A stretch of 64,000 nt of DNA, taken from NCBI RefSeq assembly GCF_001611795.1, contig NZ_CP015098.1, forward strand, positions 8,308,001 through 8,372,000. The letters are read 5' to 3'. Source of the stretch: Streptomyces qaidamensis. GTDB taxonomy: Bacteria > Actinomycetota > Actinomycetes > Streptomycetales > Streptomycetaceae. Positions 26,804 to 35,769 of this stretch are shown here, piece after piece (the first letter of the stretch is position 1; the number at the start of each line of letters is the position of its first letter). Under the pieces are notes generated by a model that saw nothing but the letters and a program-made list of their open reading frames with translations, ran no database searches and was not told the DNA's origin. A program made the translations under genes and the position numbers.

Positions 26804-28026
26804 GCGCGCCACCGGTGTGGATCGCCGGCGTCGGCATGACCCCCTTCGGTGTCCGGCGGGACGCCTCCGTCAAGGACCTGACCAGGGACGCCGTCACCGA
26901 GGCACTCAAGGACGCGGGCGGGCGGCTCGGTGACGTGGACGCGGCGTACTTCGGCAACACCTGCCAGTCGGTCCTGGAGGGCCAGCTGGTCGTCCCGGGC
27001 CAGATGGCGCTGCGCAGCATGGGCTTCGAGCGGATCCCCGTGATCAACGTCGAGAACGCGTGCGCCACGGGAGCGACGGCCCTGCACCAGGCCGTCCTGC
27101 ACGTCCGCTCCGGGGCCGCCGACGTGGTGCTGGCGGTCGGCGTGGAGAAGACCAACGTCGACGACAAGCGCAGGATGCTCGGCCTGTTCGACGGCGGCGT
27201 GGACGTCCACGACCCCGACGGCGTACGGGCGGTGCTCCGCGAGCTCGGCGGCGACGTCCCCGACGACGCCGGCGTGCCGCGCAGCATGTTCATGGACATC
27301 TACGGGGCGCTCGCCCGATCGCACATGAAGACGTTCGGCACGACGAAGCGGCACCTGGCACTGATCGCGGAGAAGAACCACGCACACGCGGTCTCCAACC
27401 CTCTCGCCCACTTCCGCAAGGCCATGTCGGCCGACGAGATCCTCGCGGCGCGCACGGTCACCGAACCCCTGACCGTCCCGATGTGCGCGCCCCTCACCGA
27501 CGGCGCCGCCGCGGCGATCGTCTGCAACGAGGCGGGCCGGGCACGCCTCGGGGGAAGCCGGCACGTCCGCGTACTGTCCTCGGTCCTCGGCACCGGAACC
27601 GTGCGCTCCATGGCCGACTGGGAGCACTCGGTCAGCAGGCTCGCGGCGCAGGACGCGTACGAGCAGGCAGGGATCGGGCCGCAGGACGTGTCCGTCGCCG
27701 AGGTGCACGACGCGTCGGCGTTCGGCGAGCTCCTCCAGACGGAGCTGCTGGGATTCTGCGAGATCGGGACCGGAGGCGCGTTCGCCGCGTCCGGCGCCAC
27801 CACCCTGGGCGGACTCCTCCCCGTCAACCCGTCGGGCGGGCTGGAGTCCAAGGGGCATCCCATGGGCGCCTCCGGCCTGGCGCAGATCCACGAACTGGTG
27901 CAGCAGCTCCGCGGTGAGAGCGGAGCCCGCCAGGTCCCCGGCGCGCGCATCGCGCTGGCGGAGAACGGGGGCGGCATGTATGGCGGCGAGGAAGCCGTAG
28001 CCGCGATCACCGTCCTCGGCGCGTAA
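26800..28026 (+). CDS. Thiolase-family (SCP2-type) acetyl-CoA acyltransferase
   Basis: A 408-residue thiolase of the lipid-transfer/SCP2 type. The nucleophilic cysteine is C88 in VENACATGATAL. The C-terminal part has the AEVHDASAFGE block, the His block ESKGHPMGASG and the LAENGGGMYGGEEA segment. It would cleave a 3-ketoacyl-CoA, or condense acyl units. It overlaps the preceding gene by 4 bp. This thiolase type is common in sterol and branched side-chain degradation. Confidence 0.9.
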   Translation: MSAPPVWIAGVGMTPFGVRRDASVKDLTRDAVTEALKDAGGRLGDVDAAYFGNTCQSVLEGQLVVPGQMALRSMGFERIPVINVENACATGATALHQAVLHVRSGAADVVLAVGVEKTNVDDKRRMLGLFDGGVDVHDPDGVRAVLRELGGDVPDDAGVPRSMFMDIYGALARSHMKTFGTTKRHLALIAEKNHAHAVSNPLAHFRKAMSADEILAARTVTEPLTVPMCAPLTDGAAAAIVCNEAGRARLGGSRHVRVLSSVLGTGTVRSMADWEHSVSRLAAQDAYEQAGIGPQDVSVAEVHDASAFGELLQTELLGFCEIGTGGAFAASGATTLGGLLPVNPSGGLESKGHPMGASGLAQIHELVQQLRGESGARQVPGARIALAENGGGMYGGEEAVAAITVLGA

Positions 28027-28063
28027 CCGCCAACTGTTGAGACATCCCCGAACGGAGCCCGCC

Positions 28064-28912
28064 ATGACCTACAAGACCCTCGCTCTGCGGCGCGAAGGCC
28101 GCATCCTCCACGTCGACTTCGACAACGCACCGATCAACCTGATGACGATCGAGATGGTCGGCGAACTGTTCGACCTGGCCGGACAGCTCGTGTTCGACCG
28201 CGAGACCTCGGTCGTGGTCTTCGGCAGCGCCAACCCGGAGTTCTTCCTCGCGCACTTCGACCTGAACGACCTGTTCCGGACGATGAGCGACCCCGACGTG
28301 CCGCAGAGCAAGTACGACGACATCAACGTCGTCCAGGCACTCACCACCATGTGGGAAGCGCTGCCGCAGGTGACCATCAGCCTGGTCGACGGCGTCTGCC
28401 GCGGCGCCGGACTGGAGTTCCTCCTCGCCACCCACATGCGCTTCGCCACTCTGGAGAGCCGCCTGTGCTTCCCCGAGGCATCCGGCGGATTCCTCCCGGC
28501 CGGCGGAGGCACCACCCGCCTGGCCCTGCAGATCGGTCCGGCCCGTGCCCGCGAAGTCATCCTGTCCGCCCGTGACTTCGACGGCGAGGAGGCGGCCGCC
28601 TACGGCATCGTCAACCGCGCTCTGCCCGCAGACGACATCTGCGGCTACGTCGACGACCTCGCGCAGCGGCTCGCGGCCCGCTCCGCCGGCTCCGTCGCGG
28701 CGGTGAACGAGGTGTTCACCAAGGTCTACAACAGAGCGGTCGACGCCCAGTTCTCCGGCTTCGGTGTGGAGAACAACGCGATGCGGACGCTGCTCGTGAT
28801 TCCCGCCGTCCAGGAGTACCTGCAGAAGTTCGCCGCTCTTCAGGACGCCGAGCACGAGCTGGACCTGCCCGCCACCATCGCGGCGCAGGGCGACCTCACC
28901 ACGGCCAAGTGA
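28064..28912 (+). CDS. Enoyl-CoA hydratase/isomerase family protein
   Basis: A 282-residue crotonase starting at ATG 28064 (MTYKTLALRR). The oxyanion-hole block is VDGVCRGAGLEFLLATHMRFA (residues about 109-128), and the following block PEASGGFLPAGGGTTRL is also present. The short acyl-CoA binding segment with Asp replaces the more usual GxGxDL region, so isomerase, hydratase or hydrolase activity cannot be separated. It sits in the middle of the CoA operon, 37 bp after the thiolase. Confidence 0.88.
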   Translation: MTYKTLALRREGRILHVDFDNAPINLMTIEMVGELFDLAGQLVFDRETSVVVFGSANPEFFLAHFDLNDLFRTMSDPDVPQSKYDDINVVQALTTMWEALPQVTISLVDGVCRGAGLEFLLATHMRFATLESRLCFPEASGGFLPAGGGTTRLALQIGPARAREVILSARDFDGEEAAAYGIVNRALPADDICGYVDDLAQRLAARSAGSVAAVNEVFTKVYNRAVDAQFSGFGVENNAMRTLLVIPAVQEYLQKFAALQDAEHELDLPATIAAQGDLTTAK

Positions 28913-28929
28913 CGGAGAGGGAGCTGACC

Positions 28930-30237
28930 ATGCCACAGCAGACCGAAGAGAACGTCTCCGCCGCGGTGCGCCCCGGCCTGCCGCACGTGGAGCTGACCGG
29001 CTTCGAGCCGCCGCTCGGCGACGACGAGCGCGCGGTCCAGCAGGCGATGCACCAGTTCGCCCGCGAGGTGATGCGTCCGGCGGGTATCGCGATCGACCGG
29101 CTGAGCGCGGAGGAGGTCGTCGCCCCGGACTCCCCGTACTGGCAGTTCCTGAAGACGGCGGCTGCCTCCGGCATCGAGTTCGACGCGACGGTCGACGGGG
29201 TGCCTCCCCAGGCCCTGGCCCGCCTGCAGGCCATTGTCGTCGAGGAACTCGGCTGGGGCGACGCCGGCCTGGCCGTCTCCCTGGGGGCCGGAGCGTTCCC
29301 CAGGCTGATGGCGGCGCGGTCGGGCAACCAGGAGCTGGTCGACCTGTGCGAGGGCAGGCTCGGCTGCTGGATCGGCACGCAGCCCGACCGCGGCTCCGAC
29401 GGCCTGAGCCTGTACCCGGCGGAGCGGCACGCCGCCGCCCGCCAGGGCAACAAGGGCAACCTGACCGCGAGGGTGTCCGGCGGCGAGATCGTGATCAGCG
29501 GGCAGAGCTCGGCCTGGGTGTCCAACGGACCGGTCGCCCAGGTCGGCCTCCTGACGATCGCCGCCGACTACGGCGAGGGGTTCTTCGACGCGGAGGGCCA
29601 CCCGCGCGGTGTGGAGGTCGTCGTGCCGCTCGACCTGCCGGGGGTCAGCCGGGGCAGGCCGCTGGAGAAGCTGGGCAAGCGAGCCCTGCCGCAGGGCGAG
29701 GTCTACTTCGACGACGTGAAGGTGCCCGCCCGCTTCGCCCTGTCGCTCGGCGACGACTACTGGCCCGGTCACGCGTCGACCTGGTCCTCGGCCGGCGTCG
29801 CCATGGGCCAGATCATGACGGGGCTGGCCCGGGCGGCCTTCGAGTACGCGCTGGAGTACTGCCACGAGCGGCGGCAGGGCGGCGCGCTGCTCGCCGACCA
29901 CCAGCTGGTGCAGTACCGGCTGGGCGCCATCGCCCGCAAGCTGGAGACCATGCGCGCCGTCTCCCGGCGGGCCACCGACTACACCTTCCTGTCGCCGAAG
30001 AAGCACCCCTACTACACGGCCGGATCCAAGGTGACCTGCACCGATCTCGCCTTCGAGGTGGCCGACGAGGCGCTGCAGCTGTTCGGCGGTTACGGACTCA
30101 CGCGCGAGTACCCGATGGAGAAGCTCTTCCGCGACGCCCGGGCAGCCCGCATAGAGGACGGCGAGAACCACCTGCTGACCATGAAGTTCGGCTACCTCAC
30201 CGCGCTGCTGCACCGCGCCGGCTGGGCCAGGCCATGA
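28930..30237 (+). CDS. Acyl-CoA dehydrogenase
   Basis: A 435-residue flavoprotein. ATG 28930 follows a GGAG site; a GTG at 28909 overlaps the previous stop and is a weaker choice. It has the acyl-CoA dehydrogenase N-, middle and C-terminal domains, ending in LFGGYGLTREYPMEKLFRD and ARIEDGENHLLTM. The usual catalytic EGT motif at the C terminus is replaced by EDGEN, so the base residue may differ from short-chain enzymes. Likely introduces the alpha-beta double bond in the acyl-CoA handled by the operon. Confidence 0.9.
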   Translation: MPQQTEENVSAAVRPGLPHVELTGFEPPLGDDERAVQQAMHQFAREVMRPAGIAIDRLSAEEVVAPDSPYWQFLKTAAASGIEFDATVDGVPPQALARLQAIVVEELGWGDAGLAVSLGAGAFPRLMAARSGNQELVDLCEGRLGCWIGTQPDRGSDGLSLYPAERHAAARQGNKGNLTARVSGGEIVISGQSSAWVSNGPVAQVGLLTIAADYGEGFFDAEGHPRGVEVVVPLDLPGVSRGRPLEKLGKRALPQGEVYFDDVKVPARFALSLGDDYWPGHASTWSSAGVAMGQIMTGLARAAFEYALEYCHERRQGGALLADHQLVQYRLGAIARKLETMRAVSRRATDYTFLSPKKHPYYTAGSKVTCTDLAFEVADEALQLFGGYGLTREYPMEKLFRDARAARIEDGENHLLTMKFGYLTALLHRAGWARP

Positions 30238-30265
30238 GCCGCGGACGATCGAAAGGAAACACCCC

Positions 30266-31837
30266 ATGGCAGTGACCGACTTCTTCGATCGCGGCTGGCG
30301 AGCCAACCCGGACGGCGTGGCGTTCATCGCAGGCGAGAGGTCCTTCACGTACCAGGAGATCGGGGAGCTCTCGTGTCGCGTGGCCCATGCCCTGCTGGAG
30401 CGGGCGACCGGCCGTGAGGCGAAGGGCGCGGTGCTCGCCGGGAACGACCCGGTCGCGTGGGCCTGTGTCCTCGGACTGTGGCGGGCCGGGCTGGCGTGGG
30501 TTCCCGTCAACCCCGCCAGCCCGCCCGAGGAGATACAGCGGCTGCTCAAGGGATTCGACTGCGAGGTGCTGTTCTGCCACGAGCCGTTCCTGCCGGTCGT
30601 CGAGAAGCTGCGCCCCGACCTGGACGAGCTGCACACCGTCGTCTCGCTGGGTTCCGACGCGGTCATCGCGTCCAGCGCCGGCGCCGTCACCTTCGAGGAA
30701 TTCCTCCGCGACGCCGCTGCCGACCGCCCCGACTTCACCCCCTCCCCGGCGTCGGTCGCCGGCATCATGCCGACCGGCGGCACGACCGGCGCCCCCAAGG
30801 GAGTGATGAACACGCACCGGGGTCTGAGCGTCAGCGCCGTGCAGCAGATGCTCGCCGCCTCCTACCGGGAGGACGACCCCGTCGTGAACCTCGTCGCCGC
30901 ACCGATGACGCACACGGCGGGCACCCTCACGTTGCCCTGCACGGCGCGCGGCGGCACGGTCGTCGTGATGAGCCGGCCGGATCCGGTGCAGCTGCTCGAC
31001 CTGGTGGAGAAGCACCGCGTCACCGAGCTTTTCCTGCCCCCGACCGTGATCTACCGGCTGCTGGAGATCCCCGGCATCGAGCAGCGGGACTTCTCCTCAC
31101 TGAAGTACCTCATGTACGGTTCCGCGCCCATGTCGACGGAGAAACTGCGCCGGGCCATCGAGGTCTTCGGCCCTGTCCTGTTCCAGGGCTACGGGCAGAC
31201 GGAGGCACCGGCCGCGATCGCCTTCCTGCGGCCCGAGGAGCACTTCACCGACGGCAGGATCGCCGACGACTCCCGGCTGTCGGCGGCAGGCCGCCCCGCT
31301 CCGCTGGTGCGCGTGGAGATCCTCGACGACGACGGCAGGATCCTTCCCGCCGGCGAGACGGGTGAGATCTGCGTGCGCGGCGACCTGGTCATGAAGGGCT
31401 ACTACAAAGCCCCCGACAAGACCGCGGAGGCCCTCGTCGACGGGTGGCTGCACACCGGAGACGTCGGATTCCTCGACGCCGAGGGCTACCTCCACATCAC
31501 CGACCGCAAGAAGGACATGATCATCTCGGGTGGCTTCAACGTCTACCCGAGCGAGGTCGAGCAGGTCGTCTGGAGCCATCCGGCCGTGCAGGACTGCGCC
31601 GTCATCGGCGTTCCGCACGAGGAATGGGGTGAGGCCGTCACCGCCGTGGTCGAGCTCAACCCCGGTGCCCAGCTGACAGAGGAGGCGCTGATCGCGTACT
31701 GCCGGCCGCAGCTCGGCGGCATCAAGACCCCCAAGCAGGTCGTCTTCCTGGACGTCCTGCCGCGCAGCGCCAATGGAAAGGTCCTGAAGAAGGACGTCCG
31801 TGAGCCGTTCTGGCGCGGCCACGAGCGGCAGATCTAG
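30266..31837 (+). CDS. Acyl-CoA synthetase (AMP-forming)
   Basis: A 523-residue ANL-superfamily ligase. ATG 30266 with AAAGGA upstream. Motifs: PTGGTTGAPKGVMNTH P-loop, YGQTEAPAA, TGDVGFLDAEGYLHITDRKK, and the C-terminal lysine in SANGKVLKKDV. It activates the pathway's acid substrate as a CoA ester and is the last gene of the operon that starts at 25685. The substrate may be a fatty, side-chain or aromatic acid. Confidence 0.92.
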   Translation: MAVTDFFDRGWRANPDGVAFIAGERSFTYQEIGELSCRVAHALLERATGREAKGAVLAGNDPVAWACVLGLWRAGLAWVPVNPASPPEEIQRLLKGFDCEVLFCHEPFLPVVEKLRPDLDELHTVVSLGSDAVIASSAGAVTFEEFLRDAAADRPDFTPSPASVAGIMPTGGTTGAPKGVMNTHRGLSVSAVQQMLAASYREDDPVVNLVAAPMTHTAGTLTLPCTARGGTVVVMSRPDPVQLLDLVEKHRVTELFLPPTVIYRLLEIPGIEQRDFSSLKYLMYGSAPMSTEKLRRAIEVFGPVLFQGYGQTEAPAAIAFLRPEEHFTDGRIADDSRLSAAGRPAPLVRVEILDDDGRILPAGETGEICVRGDLVMKGYYKAPDKTAEALVDGWLHTGDVGFLDAEGYLHITDRKKDMIISGGFNVYPSEVEQVVWSHPAVQDCAVIGVPHEEWGEAVTAVVELNPGAQLTEEALIAYCRPQLGGIKTPKQVVFLDVLPRSANGKVLKKDVREPFWRGHERQI

Positions 31838-31989
31838 CGAACGGTCAGAGGGTCCCCGAGGAGTACGGCGGGTCGGCTGCCTGCGTGACGGCGGCTGCCG
31901 AGGAACTCGCCTGCGTCGGCCCAGGCGTCGTGGCCTGTCCGACTCTCCACACCGACATGGGACCCGTCTCCGTGCCATTGCCCCGACCG

Positions 31990-32110
31990 AGTCTTCGGAC
32001 GTCCCCGACCAGGGCCGCGCCGAGCTTCCTTCTCGCCGAGGCCGGTACGGCGTACTCGACGCACACCTCCGTCTGCATGGCGGTCACGGCTACCTGACCG
32101 GACAAGCCCC
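31990..32110 (+). pseudogene. Acyl-CoA dehydrogenase C-terminal fragment
   Basis: Frames around here read FLLAEAGTAYSTHTSVCM and, in another frame, LRLHGGHGYLTG, the helix-loop seen near the C terminus of acyl-CoA dehydrogenases. There is no intact frame. The rest of 31838-32196 shows only the ribosome-binding region of the next gene. Confidence 0.4.
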
Positions 32111-32196
32111 GGGTCCGACGAGATCGCGCAAAGCGATCGGTAACGACCTGGGCCGGAGCCACCCCCTGTGCCCGCGACTCTCTCAAGGAGAACCTC

Positions 32197-33228
32197 ATGC
32201 CCCCTTCCACCGTCAACCGCCAATGGCTGCTGGAACGCCGCCCGGTCGGTGCTGTCGCCGCCGAGGACTTCCGGTTCAACGAAGCCGACATCCCCGTGCC
32301 CACCGACGGCGAAGTGCTTGTTCGCTCCCTGTACTTCGGCTACGACGCCAGCCAGCGAATCTGGCTGACCGACGACGGCGGCTACATGGAGCCGATCCGG
32401 ATCGGTGAGCCGATGCGGACCATGGGAATCGGCCAGGTCGTCGCCTCACGAGACCCCGGTTATCAGGTGGGAGACCTGGTCGAGGGCTTCCTGAGCTGGC
32501 AGGACTATGTGCTCGCCCGCGGCGACGGCCCCATGCCTCTGCGCGTGCTGCCGCCTGCGGACCACCCACTGTCCTGGCACCTCGGCGTGTTCGGCGTCGG
32601 CGGACTGACCGCCTACTTCGGCATCACCGACGGCCTTCAGGTGAAGCCGGGCGACACCGTGGTCGTGTCGGCCGCGACCGGGGCCACCGGGTCGCTGGCC
32701 GTTCAGATCGCCAAGGCGCTCGGTGCCAAGAGGGTGATCGGTACAGCCGGTGGAGAGGAGAAGTGCCGCTGGGTGGTCGAGAAGACCGGTTGCGACGTGG
32801 CCATCGACTACAAGACCGACAACCTCGACGCACGACTGCGCGAGCTGTGCCCGGACGGCGTCGACGCCTACTTCGACAATGTCGGCGGCGACATGCTGGA
32901 CACGATGCTGCTGCACATGAACCCGCTCGGACGAGTGCTGATCTGCGGTGCCATGTCATCGGGCTACTGCGATGTCAAGATGCAGGGCCCCAGCAACTAC
33001 ATGCGCATCTGCACCTACCAACTCACCGTGCGGGGCATCCTGCTGTTCTTCTACCGTGACCGACTCGCGGAGGGAGCGGCCCAGCTCGGAGAGTGGGTGA
33101 GGGAAGGCCGCCTGCACGTCGAGGAGCACGTTGTCGAAGGCTTCGAGCACGCCCCGGCCCTGCTGCCGACGATGTTCACCGGCAAGCAGCCCGGCAAACT
33201 GATCCTCAAGGTGGCGGACCCGGACTGA
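32197..33228 (+). CDS. NADP-dependent MDR oxidoreductase (CurA-like)
   Basis: A 343-residue zinc-free medium-chain reductase. ATG 32197 after CAAGGAG. The cofactor motif is SAATGATGSLAVQIAKALGA. FLSWQDYVLARGDG and YFDNVGGDMLDTMLLHMNP are typical of prostaglandin reductase/CurA-type enal reductases. It probably reduces alpha,beta-unsaturated carbonyls. It stands alone between relics and is not clearly part of an operon. Confidence 0.88.
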   Translation: MPPSTVNRQWLLERRPVGAVAAEDFRFNEADIPVPTDGEVLVRSLYFGYDASQRIWLTDDGGYMEPIRIGEPMRTMGIGQVVASRDPGYQVGDLVEGFLSWQDYVLARGDGPMPLRVLPPADHPLSWHLGVFGVGGLTAYFGITDGLQVKPGDTVVVSAATGATGSLAVQIAKALGAKRVIGTAGGEEKCRWVVEKTGCDVAIDYKTDNLDARLRELCPDGVDAYFDNVGGDMLDTMLLHMNPLGRVLICGAMSSGYCDVKMQGPSNYMRICTYQLTVRGILLFFYRDRLAEGAAQLGEWVREGRLHVEEHVVEGFEHAPALLPTMFTGKQPGKLILKVADPD

Positions 33229-33239
33229 GTGGCACGACA

Positions 33240-33420
33240 GGACCAAGCGACCGGTGACGGTGGTCACCGGCGCGGAGGGCGGCATGGGCCGAAGCCGCCC
33301 GCCGCCTGAGCAGTACCCATCGGCCGGCGCTGCCGGGCATCGACGGTGCGGCAGCCGTGATCGCGGTGCTCGACCGTTTCGGCGCCATCGACGGCGCCTC
33401 GTTCCAGCTCGCGTGCGGGA
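33240..33420 (+). pseudogene. Short-chain dehydrogenase fragment
   Basis: The plus frame reads RPVTVVTGAEGGMGRS, the start of an SDR Rossmann fold, then breaks into frameshifted sequence up to the next gene. Nothing of the catalytic YxxxK part remains. Confidence 0.4.
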
Positions 33421-33539
33421 CCGCGCGGTCATCGGCGCCCCGCACGACGGCTGAGCCACTTGCGCACCATCCGGCTCCCTCCCGTCACCCGTCGTCCGAT
33501 CGGACCGGCGAGGAAACCCTTCAGAGGAAAGACACATCC

Positions 33540-34553
33540 ATGACCCTCATGCGAGCTGCGCGCCTGCACCTGCCCACCCACACGCTGACGATCGAGGAGG
33601 TACCCCGGCCGACACCCGGCCCCGGCCACGTGCTCATCGAGGTTGCGGCGGCCGGTGTGTGCATGTCCGACGTCCACCTCATCGACGGCACCCTCGGCCG
33701 TCCTCCGCACCTCCAGGGCGACACCGTCACCGTCGGCCACGAGGTCTCCGGCACGATCGTCGAACTCGGCGACGGCGTCACTCAGTTCACCCTCGGCCAG
33801 CGGGTGGTTCTGCAGGCGGGTGACATCAGGGGCGGTCAGATGCATACCCGCGGGGTGGACTTCGACGGCGGATGGGCCGAATACGCCTTGGCGAGCGTCG
33901 AGTCCGTGTTCCCCCTGCCCGACTCCCTTCCGTTCGAGCAGGCGGCGATCATCCCCGACGCCGTGTCGACCCCGTGGGACGCCATCGTACGCACCGCCGC
34001 CGTCCGGCCGGGCGAGGCGGCCGGTGTCTGGGGCGTGGGCGGTCTGGGAGCCCACGCCGTGCAGTTGCTGCGGGCCGTCGGCGCCTTCCCGATCATCGCG
34101 GTCGACCCGCTTGCCGCCGCGCGAGGGCGGGCGCTGGACCTCGGTGCGGACCTCGCCCTCGACTCCGGCGACCCCACGTTCAGGGAACAGGTACTGTCCG
34201 TCACCAAGGGACGCGCTCTGAACGCGGCGTTCGACTTCGCCGGCGTCACCCCCGTGCACGAGCAAGCCTTGAGCGTCCTGGCGCCAGAAGGCCGCCTGAT
34301 CCTGGCCGGACTGTCCGGCCGGCCGCTCGTCGTGAACGACAGCACCATGTTCAGCTACCTGAAGCACGAGATCCGCGGGCACTTCGGCACCAAGCTCGAC
34401 GCCGTACCGCAGCTCGTGGACCTCGTGGGCGGCGGACGGCTCGACTTCTCCCGGTCCATCACCGACGTACTGCCGCTGGAGAAGGCGAGCGTCGCTGTAG
34501 AGCGCCTGCACACGAAGGAGGGCAACCCGCTACGCCTGATCCTCAAGCCCTGA
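33540..34553 (+). CDS. Zinc-type alcohol dehydrogenase (MDR family)
   Basis: A 337-residue MDR dehydrogenase. The ATG at 33540 follows AGAGGAAAG. The catalytic-zinc region is AGVCMSDVHLIDG with GHEVSG downstream. The structural four-cysteine zinc lobe is absent, so it resembles enoyl/acryloyl-type or small-subunit members. The cofactor motif is WGVGGLGAHAVQLLRAVG. Followed by a strong terminator. Substrate unknown. Confidence 0.88.
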   Translation: MTLMRAARLHLPTHTLTIEEVPRPTPGPGHVLIEVAAAGVCMSDVHLIDGTLGRPPHLQGDTVTVGHEVSGTIVELGDGVTQFTLGQRVVLQAGDIRGGQMHTRGVDFDGGWAEYALASVESVFPLPDSLPFEQAAIIPDAVSTPWDAIVRTAAVRPGEAAGVWGVGGLGAHAVQLLRAVGAFPIIAVDPLAAARGRALDLGADLALDSGDPTFREQVLSVTKGRALNAAFDFAGVTPVHEQALSVLAPEGRLILAGLSGRPLVVNDSTMFSYLKHEIRGHFGTKLDAVPQLVDLVGGGRLDFSRSITDVLPLEKASVAVERLHTKEGNPLRLILKP

Positions 34554-34726
34554 GTCACACCAGGCCCTCACTGGTTCCGGCCCCAGCCTCATATTGGCCT
34601 GCCCAGCATCCGTTTACACAGGCAGTTCACCGGCGGAGTGACATGGGGCGTCCTCCAATTCTCAGCAAGCCACCGACCGGGCCTGACCTCGCACAGGCGC
34701 CATGCGCCCTCTCGTGTTCCGCGAAC

Positions 34727-34754
34727 GAAACCACGGCCCTCCGGCCGTGGTTTC
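34727..34754 (+). terminator. Strong hairpin downstream of the MDR dehydrogenase
   Basis: GAAACCACGGCC (34727-34738), a 4-base loop, then GGCCGTGGTTTC (34743-34754). The 12-bp arms match perfectly and the 3' arm ends in a TTTC stretch. It lies about 170 bp after the dehydrogenase stop. Confidence 0.75.
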
Positions 34755-34894
34755 TCGTGTTCCGGCACCAGTGCCCCCGGTCACCGCCACTCCTGGGGTT
34801 CCCGTACCTCCCGTTGCTGCGACGTGAACTCCCGACCTTCGCGACAGTGCGACTGAGGACCAAGGTCACCAAGGGTGCCGGCAGCGCGGCCGCG

Positions 34895-35043
34895 CGCTTG
34901 CCATGGTCTTCAAGCTCGTCGAGTCCGCCCAGGCGCGCTGGAGGGCGTCAACGCACCCCACCTCGTGGCCCTCGTCCGCGCCGGAGCCCGCTTCGAACGC
35001 GGCCTGCTCGTGGAGCGGCCTGAAGCCACCGCGGCCCGAGCGC
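34895..35043 (+). pseudogene. IS256-family transposase C-terminal fragment
   Basis: One frame gives MVFKLVESAQARWRA. The next gives VNAPHLVALVRAGARFERG and LLVERPEA. This is the usual end of IS256-type transposases in streptomycetes, with one frameshift. No catalytic part remains. Confidence 0.6.
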
Positions 35044-35045
35044 CA

Positions 35046-35504
35046 TCAGCCGTCGACCGTGCGGGACCAGTACTCGCGGATCACCACCAACTGCTCCTCG
35101 AGGTCGGCATCCCACTGGCTGCTGGCGAAGGCACCCGGAATCGTGAGTGACCGTCCATGAACCCGGACGGCGCACAGATCCCACCACTCACCACTCCGTG
35201 CTTGGTGGCGTCGCTTCTCAATCCGGGTGATCTCGTCCCACCGGATCGATCTGCGACTGACGAACGTGCGGAACTTCATCCCGTTGGGCGTGAGGAGCGT
35301 GCGTCCGTATCCACGGTTGACCATGTAGAAGAGCGCGATCAGCCAGAACACGCCGACGCCAGCAACCCACCACCATCGTTCCGTGGCCGGCGCGGACAGT
35401 GCCGTTGCCTCCGCTGTGCCGGCGCAGATGAGGGTCAGGAAGCCGGTCCACCACCAGTTCCTACGCCGGGCATTGGCGTCGAGACCGATCCATACGTCGG
35501 GCAC
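35046..35504 (-). CDS. PH-domain membrane protein
   Basis: A 152-residue protein, taking GTG 35504 (VPDVWIGLDA) as start. Two hydrophobic helices (WWTGFLTLICAGTAEATAL and WWWVAGVGVFWLIALFYMV) are followed by a small bacterial PH-like domain: YGRTLLTPNGMKFRTFVSRR, WDEITRIEKRR and LTIPGAFAS. Small actinobacterial proteins of this type are of unknown function, possibly binding membranes or partners at the cytoplasmic face. It ends just after the IS256 relic. Confidence 0.65.
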   Translation of the reverse strand: MPDVWIGLDANARRRNWWWTGFLTLICAGTAEATALSAPATERWWWVAGVGVFWLIALFYMVNRGYGRTLLTPNGMKFRTFVSRRSIRWDEITRIEKRRHQARSGEWWDLCAVRVHGRSLTIPGAFASSQWDADLEEQLVVIREYWSRTVDG

Positions 35505-35769
35505 AGCCGCGATGCTACAGACTCCAGACGGCACCTGTCGCCGACTGCCGCAGGGACAAATGGATACGGTTCCAGGTTTCTGACGCACCGTGATGCGCGC
35601 GACTGTCTCCGTCTGTGGGCGTTGACCGCGTACGTCGTGCCCGGGGGTGTGGCCGTGCTCGTTCAGCTTCTGATGCCTCAGGTACCGGAGGGCGCCCTGG
35701 GCAGGGAGGCCCGCGACCGGGATGATGAGCGAGCTGGACACGGCGATCGCCCATGGGGAGTGACAGCTG

